64,000 nucleotides of DNA from Apibacter muscae (GCF_007845635.1 NZ_SELG01000041.1:124001-188000); one strand, 5' to 3'. Positions 16,169 through 26,388 are shown, counted from the stretch's first letter. Translations and numbers: made by a program. The notes: generated from the sequence alone by a model not told the origin.

Positions 16169-17821
16169 ATGTTAAAACATTTATCAATTCGCAATTATGC
16201 GTTGATAGATCATCTTAATTTAGATTTACCTAATGGTATGATTACAATAACTGGTGAAACCGGTGCAGGTAAATCTATTATGTTAGGAGCGTTAAAATTA
16301 GTTTTAGGAGAAAGAGCAGATCTAAAATCACTTAAAAATTCGGATGAAAAATGTATCATTGAAGCTGATTTTTTAATTAAAAAAAATAATTTTTTATCTT
16401 TTTTTATAGAACATGATCTTGAATTTGATGATAATACAATAATTAGAAGAGAAATTTTACCTTCAGGCAAATCCAGAGCATTTATTAATGATAGTCCAGT
16501 TACTTTGGATATTCTTCAAAAATTGACCTCTCGTCTGTTGGATATTCATTCGCAGTTTGAGACTGCTCAATTATTAAATGAGAAATTCCAGCTAGATTTA
16601 TTAGATCATTTTTCATCTCTACAAGAGGATAAAAATGAATATGAGAAAATATTCACACAATACCATTTAGAAAATAGAAAGCTACAAGAGCTAAAAGATA
16701 AATTGTTAACCGGTTCTAAAGACCAAGAATATTCAAAATATCTATTAGAGGAATTAGAAAAAGCAGAATTGGATGAATTGCAGTTTGATGAATTGCAATC
16801 TAATTTTAATTTAATGAAAAATTCTGAGTTTTTGGCTCAAATTTTATCCGAAAGTAAACAAATTATAGATAATGAAGATGTTGGGCTTTTACAACAAATT
16901 CAAGTTATTATATCTCGCATGGATAAAGCTTCCCAGGTTTCCATAGATGTAGAAAAGCTTTTAGAAAGAATAAACGGTGTAAAAGCTGAATTGCAAGATA
17001 TTTCATTTGAAAGTGAAAACCTGCTTGAAAAATTAGAGTTTGACCCAATAAAATTTGAAGAATATAATCAAAAAATTAATCTTATTCATTCCTTACTTTA
17101 TAAGCATAAAGTTTCAGATATTAAAGAATTAATAACGGTTCGTGATGATTTAGCCCAAAATCATTTAGATTTAGAACAATTAGAATCTTTAATATACGAA
17201 TCAGAAAAAAAGATTGAAGAATATACTGAAATATTAAGTAAACAAGCCAAAATATTAAGTTCTAAAAGAATAAAAAATGCACCTATATTAGAAAAAAATA
17301 TTTTAAAAATTCTTTCTAATTTAGGTATGGATAAATCACAAATTGAAATTAAAGTTGATCCCTTAAAAGATTTTACACCTTCTGGAATAGATAAAATTTC
17401 AATCTTATTTTCCGCCAATGTTGGTATGCCCATTCAGCCAATAGTCAAGGCTATATCAGGGGGGGAGCGTTCCCGAGTTATGTTAGCCATAAAAAAAATT
17501 ATGGCAGAAAATGTGGAATTACCTACCTTAATTTTAGACGAAATTGATACCGGAGTTTCAGGAAGAATTGCTAATGAAATGGGTAAATTAATGCGTGATA
17601 TGTCTAAATCCATGCAAATAATTACAATTACGCATCTACCTCAAGTAGCCGCTAAAGGAAAAGTACAGCTAAAAGTTGAAAAACAAGAACTTCATGGAAA
17701 AACAACTACTGGGGTTAGAAAGCTATCAGAAGAAGAAAGAATTGAAGAAATAGCCCAGTTAATTAGTGGATCCGATGTAACTGAGAGTGCTAGACAGCAG
17801 GCAATAGAGCTGTTTAAATAA
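16169..17821 (+). CDS. recN: DNA repair ATPase RecN
   Basis: A 550-residue SMC-like ATPase that takes part in double-strand break repair. The N-terminal Walker A is GETGAGKSIM (residues about 30-39). Long coiled-coil arms occupy the middle. The C-terminal half has the signature ISGGERSRVMLAIKKI, Walker B TLILDEIDTGVSG and ITHLPQVAAKG. The length is standard. It closes the bamD operon; an AT-only hairpin (17818-17841, 10-bp stem) lies at the stop codon and could slow transcription but lacks a clear T tract. Confidence 0.93.
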   Translation: MLKHLSIRNYALIDHLNLDLPNGMITITGETGAGKSIMLGALKLVLGERADLKSLKNSDEKCIIEADFLIKKNNFLSFFIEHDLEFDDNTIIRREILPSGKSRAFINDSPVTLDILQKLTSRLLDIHSQFETAQLLNEKFQLDLLDHFSSLQEDKNEYEKIFTQYHLENRKLQELKDKLLTGSKDQEYSKYLLEELEKAELDELQFDELQSNFNLMKNSEFLAQILSESKQIIDNEDVGLLQQIQVIISRMDKASQVSIDVEKLLERINGVKAELQDISFESENLLEKLEFDPIKFEEYNQKINLIHSLLYKHKVSDIKELITVRDDLAQNHLDLEQLESLIYESEKKIEEYTEILSKQAKILSSKRIKNAPILEKNILKILSNLGMDKSQIEIKVDPLKDFTPSGIDKISILFSANVGMPIQPIVKAISGGERSRVMLAIKKIMAENVELPTLILDEIDTGVSGRIANEMGKLMRDMSKSMQIITITHLPQVAAKGKVQLKVEKQELHGKTTTGVRKLSEEERIEEIAQLISGSDVTESARQQAIELFK

Positions 17822-17903
17822 ATTATATTTTTATAATTTATATTCCTATTAAATTATGGCATAGAATTTTAATTAAATATTGAAATTTAAAATTCTCTTT
17901 TGC

Positions 17904-18452
17904 ATGAAAAGATTCTTTATTCCTGTGATATTTCTATTCTCAATTGTAAGCTTCTCTCAAGAAATATACTCAGGAGAATATAATACTAAATTTTATTTGT
18001 TTTTAGGCAGTTACCAAGGAGTGGATATGAAGATGTTAGATACTATGCACAAAACTGTACAATGGATAAATATAGATAGTGCAAATTTAAATCAGGTAGG
18101 AATACTTTCTCCTGTTGATTTTATTAAAACAATATTGTCTAATCAATTGTATTTTCAAGTAAACAGTATAGAACAATCCCCATGGACTGCGCAAATTAAA
18201 GACAATTCCTTTTATATAAATGACTTACAGAATAATTTTACTAAAGAAATACCCATACATATAAATTTTAATGATCCTACTATATATTTATCCTTTGAAG
18301 ATGATAATAAAAATCTTAAAGGTTCAATAAAAAGAATATCACAAGAAGAAAGCAACTCTTTATGTTCTTCTGAGGAAATTCCTTTATGGAAAACTACATT
18401 TACCTTCAATAATAGAACTTATGAAGGATGTACCTACATAAAGAATAATTAA
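17904..18452 (+). CDS. Secreted protein of unknown function
   Basis: A 182-residue protein. ATG at 17904 is chosen over the in-frame TTG at 17880 because it gives a clean signal peptide (MKRFFIPVIFLFSIVSFSQ). The mature part alternates polar and hydrophobic residues as in a beta-rich domain and ends with a short segment (PLWKTTFTFNNRTYEGCTY) that recalls the C-terminal Y-x-G-C motif of small COG3650-like envelope proteins; this resemblance is weak. It has two cysteines (CSSEE and EGCTY). It lies 80 nt after recN and may be read through from that operon. Confidence 0.6.
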   Translation: MKRFFIPVIFLFSIVSFSQEIYSGEYNTKFYLFLGSYQGVDMKMLDTMHKTVQWINIDSANLNQVGILSPVDFIKTILSNQLYFQVNSIEQSPWTAQIKDNSFYINDLQNNFTKEIPIHINFNDPTIYLSFEDDNKNLKGSIKRISQEESNSLCSSEEIPLWKTTFTFNNRTYEGCTYIKNN

Positions 18453-18801
18453 TTCATATAAATTTCTCCAAATGGATGAGAATAAGCAGTTAAAAATAAT
18501 CTTTATTTTATATTAATTTATAACAATTTTTCCATAGTTATTTATAAATTATTAAATGTTAAATTATTGTTTTTTATGAATTTTAAGTATTTATAAGTTT
18601 AAAATTTTTAAATAATTATTAATTTATGATATAAAAAAAGGGCGAATTATATGAAAACAGGTATCTATTTATTTAGATATTAATTAATTGATATTCAGTC
18701 AATTAAAATAACTAGATCAAATACTTTGCAGGTATAGTTAAAATTATTAGATTTGAGCTAAACATAAAACTAAATTTGACTAGTTACTTAAAATAAAATA
18801 A
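18453..18801. other. AT-rich gene-free stretch before sucA
   Basis: This 349-bp stretch has no convincing open frame and no RNA gene that I can recognise. It must hold the sucA promoter: ATACTTTGC at 18722-18730 is close to a -7 box but its TA-to-TTTG spacing is one base short, and no -33 element stands at the right distance. The rest is A/T runs. Confidence 0.4.
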
Positions 18802-21564
18802 ATGGATCAATTCTCATTCTTAAATGCAATACATTCTGAATATATTGAGGAACTTTATCAAAAATATTTGTCTTATCCTGACAGTTTAGAACCTAGTTGG
18901 AAAGCTTTTTTCCAAGGTTTTGACTTTGCAAATACAAGTTATGAAGGGAAACAAATAATAGATGAAGAAAAAAAACAGTTCATTGTTGATAATCATACGG
19001 GCATTTCTGAAGACGTTGTAAGAGAATTTAAAGTCATAAATCTTATTAACGAATACAGAATGAGAGGGCATTTTTTTACTAAAACTAACCCTGTCCGACA
19101 AAGAAGAACTTATACCCCAACTTTAGATATTGAAAATTTTGGATTAACTACAGAAGATTTATCTGTAAAATTCAATGGTAAAATTATAGGCCTAGATCAA
19201 TACTATACACTTGCAGAAATTATTCAACTACTAAATAAGGTTTATTGCAATTCCATAGGTATAGAATACATGTATATACAAAGCCCAATTGAAATACGTT
19301 GGATTCAAGAATGGCTTAAAAAAGGATTTAATCAACCACAATTAAATGTAGAAGAAAAGAAAAGAATATTAAAAAAACTATCGCATGCCGTTGCATTCGA
19401 AAATTTTCTTCATACCAAATTTGTAGGTCAAAAAAGATTCTCTCTAGAAGGTGGAGAAACTTTAATACCTGCACTTGATGAAATTATTAATAATTCCTCT
19501 GAATTGGGAGTTGAAGAAATTGTAATTGGTATGGCACATAGAGGTAGACTAAATGTGCTAGCCAATATATTTAATAAATCTTATTCGCAAATATTTACAG
19601 AATTTGAAGGAAAAGATTATGTAGAAAATATTTTTTCCGGAGATGTTAAATATCATTTAGGTTCCTGTAATAAATACAATACGAAAAAAGGTAAAGTAGT
19701 TAATATTAGTCTAGCACCTAATCCCTCACATTTAGAAACCGTAGATGCCGTGGTTGAAGGAATTGCAAGAGCAAAAGCAGATCATAATTTTAACGAAGAT
19801 TACAGCAAAGTTTTACCTATACTTATACATGGGGATGCAGCTATTGCTGCTCAGGGAATTGTATACGAAGTACTTCAAATGATGAAGTTAGACGGTTACA
19901 AAACTGGAGGAACCATTCATATAGTAATTAATAATCAAATTGGTTTTACTACTAACTATTTAGATGCACGTTCAAGTAGCTATTGTACAGATATAGCAAA
20001 AACTGTTCGTTGTCCGGTATTGCATGTAAATGCAGATGATGCGGAAGCGGTAATACATGCGGTTCGATTTGCCTCAGAATACAGAAGTATATTCCATAAA
20101 GATGTTTTTATAGATCTTTTAGGATATAGAAAATATGGACACAACGAAGGTGATGAGCCTAGATTTACGCAACCTAAGCTATATAAACTAATTGCTAAGC
20201 ACCCAAACCCGAGAGAAATTTATAAAGCAAAACTTGAACAAGAAGATGTTATAACTCCAGAGCTAATCGCTGAGAGTGAAGAGCAATACAAACAACTTTT
20301 AGACAAAAATTTAGAAGATTCAAGAAGTATGGACACAACAAAAGTTGAATTGTTTATGCAACAAGAATGGAAAAATTTTGATAGAGTAGGAGAAAAAGAA
20401 CTTTTAAACCCGACGGATACCTCATTCCCCATCGATGAGTTAAGGCAGATAGCAAAAGTGATAACTCAAGTTCCAGAGAATAAAAATTTATTTAATAAAA
20501 TTCAGCGATTACTCAACCAAAGAAAAGAAATGGTAGAAGTAAGTAATTCCATAGACTGGGGAATGGCTGAATTACTTGCCTATGGAACCTTATTGATGGA
20601 AGGACATACGGTTCGTTTATCAGGGGAAGATGTAGAAAGAGGAACTTTCTCTCATAGACATGCGGTTATTAAGACAGAAGATACAGAGGAAGAAATAATT
20701 ACCCTCAATCAACTAAATACACAAGCAAAATTTTATATTTATAATTCACTACTTTCTGAATATGGTGTTTTAGGATTTGAATATGGTTATGCCATGACTA
20801 CACCCTATTCTTTAACTATATGGGAAGCCCAATTTGGCGATTTTGCTAATGGAGCTCAGATAGTGATCGATCAATATCTATCAGCAGCGGAAGATAAATG
20901 GAAAATGCAAAATGGATTAGTTATGCTACTCCCTCATGGATTTGAGGGTCAAGGTGCAGAACATTCATCGGCGAGAATAGAGAGATTTTTATCTCTATGT
21001 GCCAACGGAAACATGTACGTTATCAATTCAACTACTCCAGCCAACTTTTACCATGCAATTAGAAGACAATTAAAACCTAATTTTAGAAAACCTTTAATAG
21101 TATTTTCTCCTAAAAGCTTATTAAGGCATCCCAAAGTTACTTCCACTCTAGAAGAATTGACAGAGGGCAGTTTCCATGAAGTTATTGACGATCCAAGTTC
21201 AAATGTAGCAAAAGTTACAAGACTAGTCTTTTGCTCAGGAAAAATTTATTATGATCTGTTAAATAAAAAAGAAGAGCTTATGGATGAGAAGGTAGCTCTA
21301 GTTAGAATTGAACAATTGTATCCTTTACATTGGGAAAAAATTTATCATATATTAGATAAATATGAGAATAAAAAAGAATTTTACTGGGTACAGGAAGAAC
21401 CTGAAAATATGGGAGCATGGTGGTATATTTTGAAAGAGTTTAGGAAATTTGATATTGATGTTATATCTCCTAAGGCTAGTAGTTCACCTTCCCCCGGTTC
21501 TCATGATCGATATATAAAAATACAGAAATCTTTAATTAATAGCGTATTTAACAATATAAAATAA
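18802..21564 (+). CDS. sucA: 2-oxoglutarate dehydrogenase E1 component
   Basis: A 920-residue thiamin diphosphate enzyme that decarboxylates 2-oxoglutarate and passes the succinyl group to lipoyl-E2 in the TCA cycle. The N-terminus (FLNAIHSEYIEELYQKYLSYPDSLEPSWKAFF) is the peripheral-subunit binding stretch of the family. Also visible are KRFSLEGGETLIPAL, GMAHRGRLNVLAN, HGDAAIAAQGIVYEV, INNQIGFTT and YRKYGHNEGDEP in the cofactor half, and LLPHGFEGQGAEHSSAR in the C-terminal half. It is followed after 9 nt by the matching E2 gene. Confidence 0.95.
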   Translation: MDQFSFLNAIHSEYIEELYQKYLSYPDSLEPSWKAFFQGFDFANTSYEGKQIIDEEKKQFIVDNHTGISEDVVREFKVINLINEYRMRGHFFTKTNPVRQRRTYTPTLDIENFGLTTEDLSVKFNGKIIGLDQYYTLAEIIQLLNKVYCNSIGIEYMYIQSPIEIRWIQEWLKKGFNQPQLNVEEKKRILKKLSHAVAFENFLHTKFVGQKRFSLEGGETLIPALDEIINNSSELGVEEIVIGMAHRGRLNVLANIFNKSYSQIFTEFEGKDYVENIFSGDVKYHLGSCNKYNTKKGKVVNISLAPNPSHLETVDAVVEGIARAKADHNFNEDYSKVLPILIHGDAAIAAQGIVYEVLQMMKLDGYKTGGTIHIVINNQIGFTTNYLDARSSSYCTDIAKTVRCPVLHVNADDAEAVIHAVRFASEYRSIFHKDVFIDLLGYRKYGHNEGDEPRFTQPKLYKLIAKHPNPREIYKAKLEQEDVITPELIAESEEQYKQLLDKNLEDSRSMDTTKVELFMQQEWKNFDRVGEKELLNPTDTSFPIDELRQIAKVITQVPENKNLFNKIQRLLNQRKEMVEVSNSIDWGMAELLAYGTLLMEGHTVRLSGEDVERGTFSHRHAVIKTEDTEEEIITLNQLNTQAKFYIYNSLLSEYGVLGFEYGYAMTTPYSLTIWEAQFGDFANGAQIVIDQYLSAAEDKWKMQNGLVMLLPHGFEGQGAEHSSARIERFLSLCANGNMYVINSTTPANFYHAIRRQLKPNFRKPLIVFSPKSLLRHPKVTSTLEELTEGSFHEVIDDPSSNVAKVTRLVFCSGKIYYDLLNKKEELMDEKVALVRIEQLYPLHWEKIYHILDKYENKKEFYWVQEEPENMGAWWYILKEFRKFDIDVISPKASSSPSPGSHDRYIKIQKSLINSVFNNIK

Positions 21565-21573
21565 AAATTAATA

Positions 21574-22809
21574 ATGATACTTGAAATGAAAGTTCCCTCA
21601 CCGGGAGAATCAATAACTGAAGTAGAGATAGCGACTTGGCTGGTTAAAAGCGGAGATTACGTAGAAAAAGATCAAGCCATAGCTGAAGTAGATTCAGACA
21701 AAGCAACCTTAGACCTACCGGCAGAAGCATCGGGCATTATAACCTTAAAGGCTGAGGAGGGAGATACAGTACAAGTGGGACAAGTGATCTGTTTAATAGA
21801 TACAGATGCAGAAAAAACCAATGAAACTCCAGAAAAATCAATAGAAGTATCTCAAGAGAAATTGAATGAAAATACTAAATCTGTTTCCCATTCAGTTCCA
21901 AATCCTGAACCTATATATAATTCCTATGCAACTGGAGAAGCTTCTCCTGCGGCAAAAAAAATACTGGAAGAAAAAAATATAGCTCCGTCAACCATACAAG
22001 GAACTGGGAAGGATGGAAGAATTACTAAGGAAGATGCAATGAAGGCTGTCGTTCCATCCATGGGAACCTCTACAGGAAATGGTGCTAGAACTGCCCAATC
22101 GGTAAAATTATCTGCTTTAAGAAGAAAAGTAGCTGAGCGTTTAGTTAGCGTAAAAAACGAAACGGCAATGCTAACTACTTTTAACGAAGTAGATATGAGT
22201 GAAATTTATAGATTGAGAAATGAATTTAAAGAAGAATTTAAAAATAAGCATGGAGTAGGGTTAGGGTTTATGTCATTTTTCACTTTAGCAGTGGTTAGAG
22301 CATTAAAATTATATCCAGACGTAAATTCAATGATTGATGGTAATTATAAAACATCTTATGATTATCAAGATATAAGCATAGCAGTTTCAGGTCCTAAAGG
22401 ACTTATGGTTCCTGTACTAAGAAATGCAGAAACTATGACATTTAGAGGAGTGGAACAAAATATAAAAGAACTAGCTTTAAAAGTTCGGGATGGAAAAATA
22501 ACTGTTGATGAAATGACTGGAGGAACTTTCACAATTACGAATGGGGGAGTTTTTGGATCTATGCTTTCAACACCAATTATAAATCCACCCCAAAGTGCTA
22601 TTCTAGGAATGCACAATATTGTAGATAGGCCCATAGTTAAAAATAAACAGATTACTATTGCACCCATGATGTATGTGGCATTGTCTTATGACCATAGAAT
22701 CATTGATGGAAGAGAGTCTGTTGGATTTTTGGTTGCTGTAAAAGAAGCTGTGGAAAACCCTTTGGAATTCTTAATGGATAACAATCCACAAAAAGCCTTA
22801 GAGTTATAA
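21574..22809 (+). CDS. sucB: Dihydrolipoamide succinyltransferase (2-oxoglutarate dehydrogenase E2)
   Basis: A 411-residue E2 enzyme. Residues 1-80 form one lipoyl domain with the modified lysine in VDSDKATLDLPA. A linker follows, then the E1/E3 binding domain (SPAAKKILEEKNI...GRITKEDAM, residues about 125-165). The C-terminal catalytic domain has FTITNGGVFGSMLSTPIINPPQSAILGMH and the active-site motif ALSYDHRIIDGRE. It forms an operon with sucA. Transcription should end at the hairpin 22821-22846. The E3 gene is not in this window. Confidence 0.95.
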   Translation: MILEMKVPSPGESITEVEIATWLVKSGDYVEKDQAIAEVDSDKATLDLPAEASGIITLKAEEGDTVQVGQVICLIDTDAEKTNETPEKSIEVSQEKLNENTKSVSHSVPNPEPIYNSYATGEASPAAKKILEEKNIAPSTIQGTGKDGRITKEDAMKAVVPSMGTSTGNGARTAQSVKLSALRRKVAERLVSVKNETAMLTTFNEVDMSEIYRLRNEFKEEFKNKHGVGLGFMSFFTLAVVRALKLYPDVNSMIDGNYKTSYDYQDISIAVSGPKGLMVPVLRNAETMTFRGVEQNIKELALKVRDGKITVDEMTGGTFTITNGGVFGSMLSTPIINPPQSAILGMHNIVDRPIVKNKQITIAPMMYVALSYDHRIIDGRESVGFLVAVKEAVENPLEFLMDNNPQKALEL

Positions 22810-22820
22810 GAATAAAAAAA

Positions 22821-22846
22821 CCGATAATTCAATTATCGGTTTTTTC
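22821..22846. terminator. Bidirectional rho-independent terminator between sucB and pheS
   Basis: The palindrome CCGATAATTCAATTATCGG (22821-22839) is flanked by A7 on the left and T7 on the right, so it can end transcription of both converging genes. Confidence 0.8.
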
Positions 22847-22858
22847 TATAAATATTTA

Positions 22859-23878
22859 TTAATATTCTGTGCTAAATTGTTTTAACATTCGAATATCATT
22901 TTCTGTGAACATTCTAATATCACCAATTTGATACATGAGCATTACGATTCTTTCTATTCCCATTCCAAAGGCAAAACCACTATATTTTTCAGGGTTAATA
23001 TTGACATTTTTTAAAACATTTGGATCAATCATTCCACAACCTAAAATTTCCAACCATCCCGTACCCTTAGTTATTCGATAATCGGTTTCAGTCTCTAATC
23101 CCCAATAAACATCAACTTCTGCACTAGGTTCCGTAAAAGGAAAATACGACGGTCTCATTCTTATTTCAGATTTCCCAAATAGTTCCGAAGTAAAAAATTG
23201 TAAAGTCTGTTTTAAATCAGCAAAAGATACATTGGTATCTACATATAAACCTTCAATTTGATGAAACATACAGTGAGAACGAGAAGATATATCTTCATTT
23301 CTGTAAACTCTCCCCGGAGATAAAATTCTAATAGGAGGTTCATTCTTTTCCATATAGCGGATTTGAACAGAAGAGGTATGTGTTCTTAAAACTAAATCTG
23401 GATTCTTATCTATAAAAAATGTATCCTGCATATCTCTAGCTGGATGATGTTCCGACATATTTAATGCCGTAAAATTATGCCAGTCGTCTTCAATTTCAGG
23501 ACCATCAGCTACAGAGAATCCAATTTTCTTAAATATGCTTATAATCTTATTTTTTACAACACTTATGGGGTGTCTAGTACCCAAGTTAAATGGATAGCCT
23601 GGACGTGTTAAATCCAATCTATCACTAGTAGGTTGTTTACTAAAATTATAATGATCTTTTAATGAGTTAATTTTATCATTTACTAATTGTTTTAAATGAT
23701 TGATTTGCTGTCCGAACTCCTTTTTAGTATCATTAGGGACTTCCTTAAACTTTTGAAATAAATCATTCAATATACCCTTTTTACCTAAAAATTTAATTCT
23801 AAAATTTTCTAATTCTTCAGGATTTTTCGGATTAAATTCTTGTACTTCTTTTAAATAATTTTTGATATTATCTATCAT
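22859..23878 (-). CDS. pheS: Phenylalanyl-tRNA synthetase alpha subunit
   Basis: A 339-residue class II aminoacyl-tRNA synthetase subunit that joins PheT to charge tRNA-Phe. The N-terminal coiled coil (residues about 1-90) contacts tRNA. Catalytic motifs follow: [56 protein letters not shown], and motif 3 in [15 protein letters not shown]. The length is typical. Its pheT partner is not adjacent, as is common in Bacteroidota. A possible -7 box (TATTTTTG, minus strand) lies at 23925-23932. Confidence 0.95.
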   Translation of the reverse strand: MIDNIKNYLKEVQEFNPKNPEELENFRIKFLGKKGILNDLFQKFKEVPNDTKKEFGQQINHLKQLVNDKINSLKDHYNFSKQPTSDRLDLTRPGYPFNLGTRHPISVVKNKIISIFKKIGFSVADGPEIEDDWHNFTALNMSEHHPARDMQDTFFIDKNPDLVLRTHTSSVQIRYMEKNEPPIRILSPGRVYRNEDISSRSHCMFHQIEGLYVDTNVSFADLKQTLQFFTSELFGKSEIRMRPSYFPFTEPSAEVDVYWGLETETDYRITKGTGWLEILGCGMIDPNVLKNVNINPEKYSGFAFGMGIERIVMLMYQIGDIRMFTENDIRMLKQFSTEY

Positions 23879-24103
23879 TGTTATAATTTCTTTAAATAAA
23901 ATTTTTAAATATATGTGGGCTATGCAAAAATACTAAAACTAATAGATTATTTTAGATAAATATTTGAAATTAATAAAACATAATTTTTTTGATTTATCAC
24001 GTATTAGCTAAAAAAACACTTGAAATAAATAAAAATTTTTAAATTTTTTATGTAAATTTTAAATAAATATTTATTTTTATGCTAAAATAAATTGTATAAA
24101 CGT

Positions 24104-25084
24104 ATGAAAAAATTATTCTACATTCTATTTCTACTTGTTTTAGTGCCTAAATCAGGTTTTGCACAGGGTTCTAAGATTGATCAGTTACTATTTTCAACCT
24201 TAATTGAAAGTAAAGCCTACATAGATAAAGGTAAAGTTGCTGATTATATTCCTGAATTGAGTAAAGCTAACAAAAATTTAGTGGGAGTTGCATTGGTAGA
24301 TTCCTTAGGAAATTTACATACCAAAGGAGACACAAAAAGTAAATTTACTATGCAAAGCATCTCAAAAGTAATAGCCTTAATGCTAGCAGTGGAGGAAAGA
24401 GGTGAGAAATATGTTTTTGAAAGAATGGGTTATTATGGAACAGACAAACCATTCAATTCATTTGAAGCTTTGGAATATAGACATAAACCTTTAAATCCGA
24501 TGATGAATGCAGGTGCAATAGTTACAACAGCTTTGATTAAAGGGAAAGATGATGAAGCTTATAAAAAAATCCTGGAAAGAGTAAGATATATTACTAAAAA
24601 TGAGGACATAAATATCAATGAAGCGGTTTATCAATCCGAAAAGGAAACAGGCAATAGAAACAGAGGAATGTTTTACTTACTAAAGAATTTTGGATTGTTT
24701 GATGCTGAAAATGAAGAAAGCTTAAACAACTATTTTAGACAATGTTCCATTGAAGTAAACGCAGAGGATTTAGCCAAAATTGGATATTTTTTCGCCCATA
24801 ATGGAACTAGATTTGACGGTGATAAAACATTTTATAATCCAGAAATCAGTAAACTAATTAAATCCATCATGCTAACTGCTGGAATGTATGATTATAGCGG
24901 GGAATATTCAAGTAAAATTGGAATTCCTTCTAAATCCGGTGTTGGTGGAGGAATTATGGCATCTGTGCCAGGGAAAATAGGCATTGGTACTTTTAATCCT
25001 TCTTTAGATGAGCAGGGGAACTCCGTACCTGGATTATATATTATGGAAAAGCTAAGTAAAGAACTTAATTTAAGTATTTTTTAA
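24104..25084 (+). CDS. glsA: Glutaminase A with an N-terminal signal peptide
   Basis: A 326-residue protein of the serine-dependent glutaminase family, which hydrolyses glutamine to glutamate and ammonia. ATG at 24104 is preferred to the upstream TTG at 24092. Family motifs are visible: FTMQSISKVIALMLA with the Ser-x-x-Lys catalytic pair, NPMMNAGAIVTTALI, KNFGLFDAENEESLNNYFRQCSI, LTAGMYDYSGEYS and KSGVGGGIMASVP. Unlike the usual cytosolic enzyme it begins with a signal peptide (MKKLFYILFLLVLVPKSGFAQ), so it is predicted periplasmic or exported. It stands alone and is ended by the hairpin at 25099-25130. Confidence 0.88.
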   Translation: MKKLFYILFLLVLVPKSGFAQGSKIDQLLFSTLIESKAYIDKGKVADYIPELSKANKNLVGVALVDSLGNLHTKGDTKSKFTMQSISKVIALMLAVEERGEKYVFERMGYYGTDKPFNSFEALEYRHKPLNPMMNAGAIVTTALIKGKDDEAYKKILERVRYITKNEDININEAVYQSEKETGNRNRGMFYLLKNFGLFDAENEESLNNYFRQCSIEVNAEDLAKIGYFFAHNGTRFDGDKTFYNPEISKLIKSIMLTAGMYDYSGEYSSKIGIPSKSGVGGGIMASVPGKIGIGTFNPSLDEQGNSVPGLYIMEKLSKELNLSIF

Positions 25085-25098
25085 CATTTACATAAAAA

Positions 25099-25130
25099 GC
25101 AATAAAATTTTTAAAATTTTATTGCTTTTT
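25099..25130. terminator. Bidirectional terminator between glsA and the LEA-like gene
   Basis: GCAATAAAATTTT, one base, AAAATTTTATTGC (25099-25125), with A5 on the left and T6 on the right, lies between two converging genes. Confidence 0.75.
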
Positions 25131-25141
25131 TCCAATTATTT

Positions 25142-25603
25142 TTACTGGATATTTTTCTTAAGATCTTTTAATTCGTCCTCTGCTTTGTTTAATGCGCAAT
25201 TGGCTTGTTCTTTAGTTTTATCTTTTAAATCTTCAGCTTTATCTTCTGCTGAGTCTAATAAGTCTTTGCCTTTATCTTTTAAATCTTCAACCTTATCTTT
25301 AGCTGAATCAATAAGATCTTTACCTTTATCCTTTAAATCATCAGCTTTATCTTCAGCAGAATCTGTAAATTCTGAAACTTTATCGCTGATTTTACTAGTT
25401 ATTTCACTAGCTTTATCCGATATTTTATCAAAAAAAGAAGAGATAGAATTTTTGAAATCGTTTGATTTACCCTCAACTGAATTTTTAACGTTTTCTGTCA
25501 GTTGTCCAGCCTTAAATGCTTCTTTAATAATGGTTAAAGCTTTTTCTGCCTGATCTTTCGTTAATCCAGTTTCCTTTTCTAACTTTTCAATAATTTTGTC
25601 CAT
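25142..25603 (-). CDS. LEA-like repetitive hydrophilic protein
   Basis: A 153-residue protein with no signal peptide. Residues 1-30 form a short helical head (MDKIIEKLEKETGLTKDQAE). From about residue 80 it is made of 18-residue repeats of the type DSAEDKADDLKDKGKDLI, present three times with small changes, giving a long charged amphipathic helix like late embryogenesis abundant or hydrophilin proteins. Such proteins often protect against desiccation or envelope stress; the role here is unknown. The opposite strand is also open because the codons are biased, but that frame encodes a Ser/Leu-rich mirror and is not a gene. Confidence 0.75.
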   Translation of the reverse strand: MDKIIEKLEKETGLTKDQAEKALTIIKEAFKAGQLTENVKNSVEGKSNDFKNSISSFFDKISDKASEITSKISDKVSEFTDSAEDKADDLKDKGKDLIDSAKDKVEDLKDKGKDLLDSAEDKAEDLKDKTKEQANCALNKAEDELKDLKKNIQ

Positions 25604-25699
25604 AACTTTAATATATTGAGATTTGATTTTATCTTATTAAGAGCAAAAACTAAACCATATATTATAAATTGTTTAAAATCTTATCTATTAGAAAGGTTT

Positions 25700-26341
25700 C
25701 TAATTCTTAATTTCATCCATAAATTCATTTAAAAATAATATCATGAACTCATGTCTTCGATGGGCTATGAATTTAGCCGTATCAGTATTCATCAAATTTT
25801 TAAGTTTTAATAGTTTTTCATAAAAATGCATAATAGAACTAGAATTATTATTTTTATACTCTTCCTTGGAATTATAAATATTCAAATTATCATCCGGATT
25901 ATAAATTTCTCTACCTTTGTTTCCTCCATATGCAAAAGCTCTGGCAATACCAATGGCTCCCATAGCATCTAATCGGTCTGCATCTTGAACAATTTTAGCT
26001 TCAATAGAAGATGGTGGTTGATTAAATCCGCCATTGTATGAAACTTCAGAAATAATTTTTAGTATGTCATCGATAAACTTGTTATTAAACTCCATTGACT
26101 TTAGTAAAGGAAAAACTATTTCTTTAGTTTTATCAATGCCGTTATGCAGTTTATAATCACCAATATCATGCAACCAAGATGCAATAATTACTTTTAAATT
26201 ATCGGCAGATTCATTAAGCATAATTTTTTGAGCATTATTTACCACTCTTACAATATGCCAGTAGTCATGTCCAGAATATTCATTATACAATCGGTTTTTA
26301 ACAAAAGTCTTTATATAATTTATTTTATCTAGCTCATTCAT
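25700..26341 (-). CDS. HD-domain phosphohydrolase (YedJ-like)
   Basis: A 213-residue cytosolic protein. Metal-binding residues of the HD superfamily are in place: His in GHDYWHIVRVVNNA, His-Asp in ASWLHDIGDYKL, and Asp in KIVQDADRLDAMGAIGIARAFAYGG. The last motif is typical of the small YedJ-like group of HD hydrolases, whose substrate is probably a nucleotide or other phosphate ester but is not established. It is followed after 96 nt by the LEA-like gene on the same strand. Confidence 0.8.
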   Translation of the reverse strand: MNELDKINYIKTFVKNRLYNEYSGHDYWHIVRVVNNAQKIMLNESADNLKVIIASWLHDIGDYKLHNGIDKTKEIVFPLLKSMEFNNKFIDDILKIISEVSYNGGFNQPPSSIEAKIVQDADRLDAMGAIGIARAFAYGGNKGREIYNPDDNLNIYNSKEEYKNNNSSSIMHFYEKLLKLKNLMNTDTAKFIAHRRHEFMILFLNEFMDEIKN

Positions 26342-26388
26342 ATATAAAATTGAATTTTAAATATTATAAATATATTGGGGTATGATTT

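Noticed and set aside
25122-25553. Long plus-strand open frame opposite the LEA-like gene
   Set aside because: It is a mirror of the repeats on the other strand (Ser/Leu-rich), starts inside the terminator, and has no start context.
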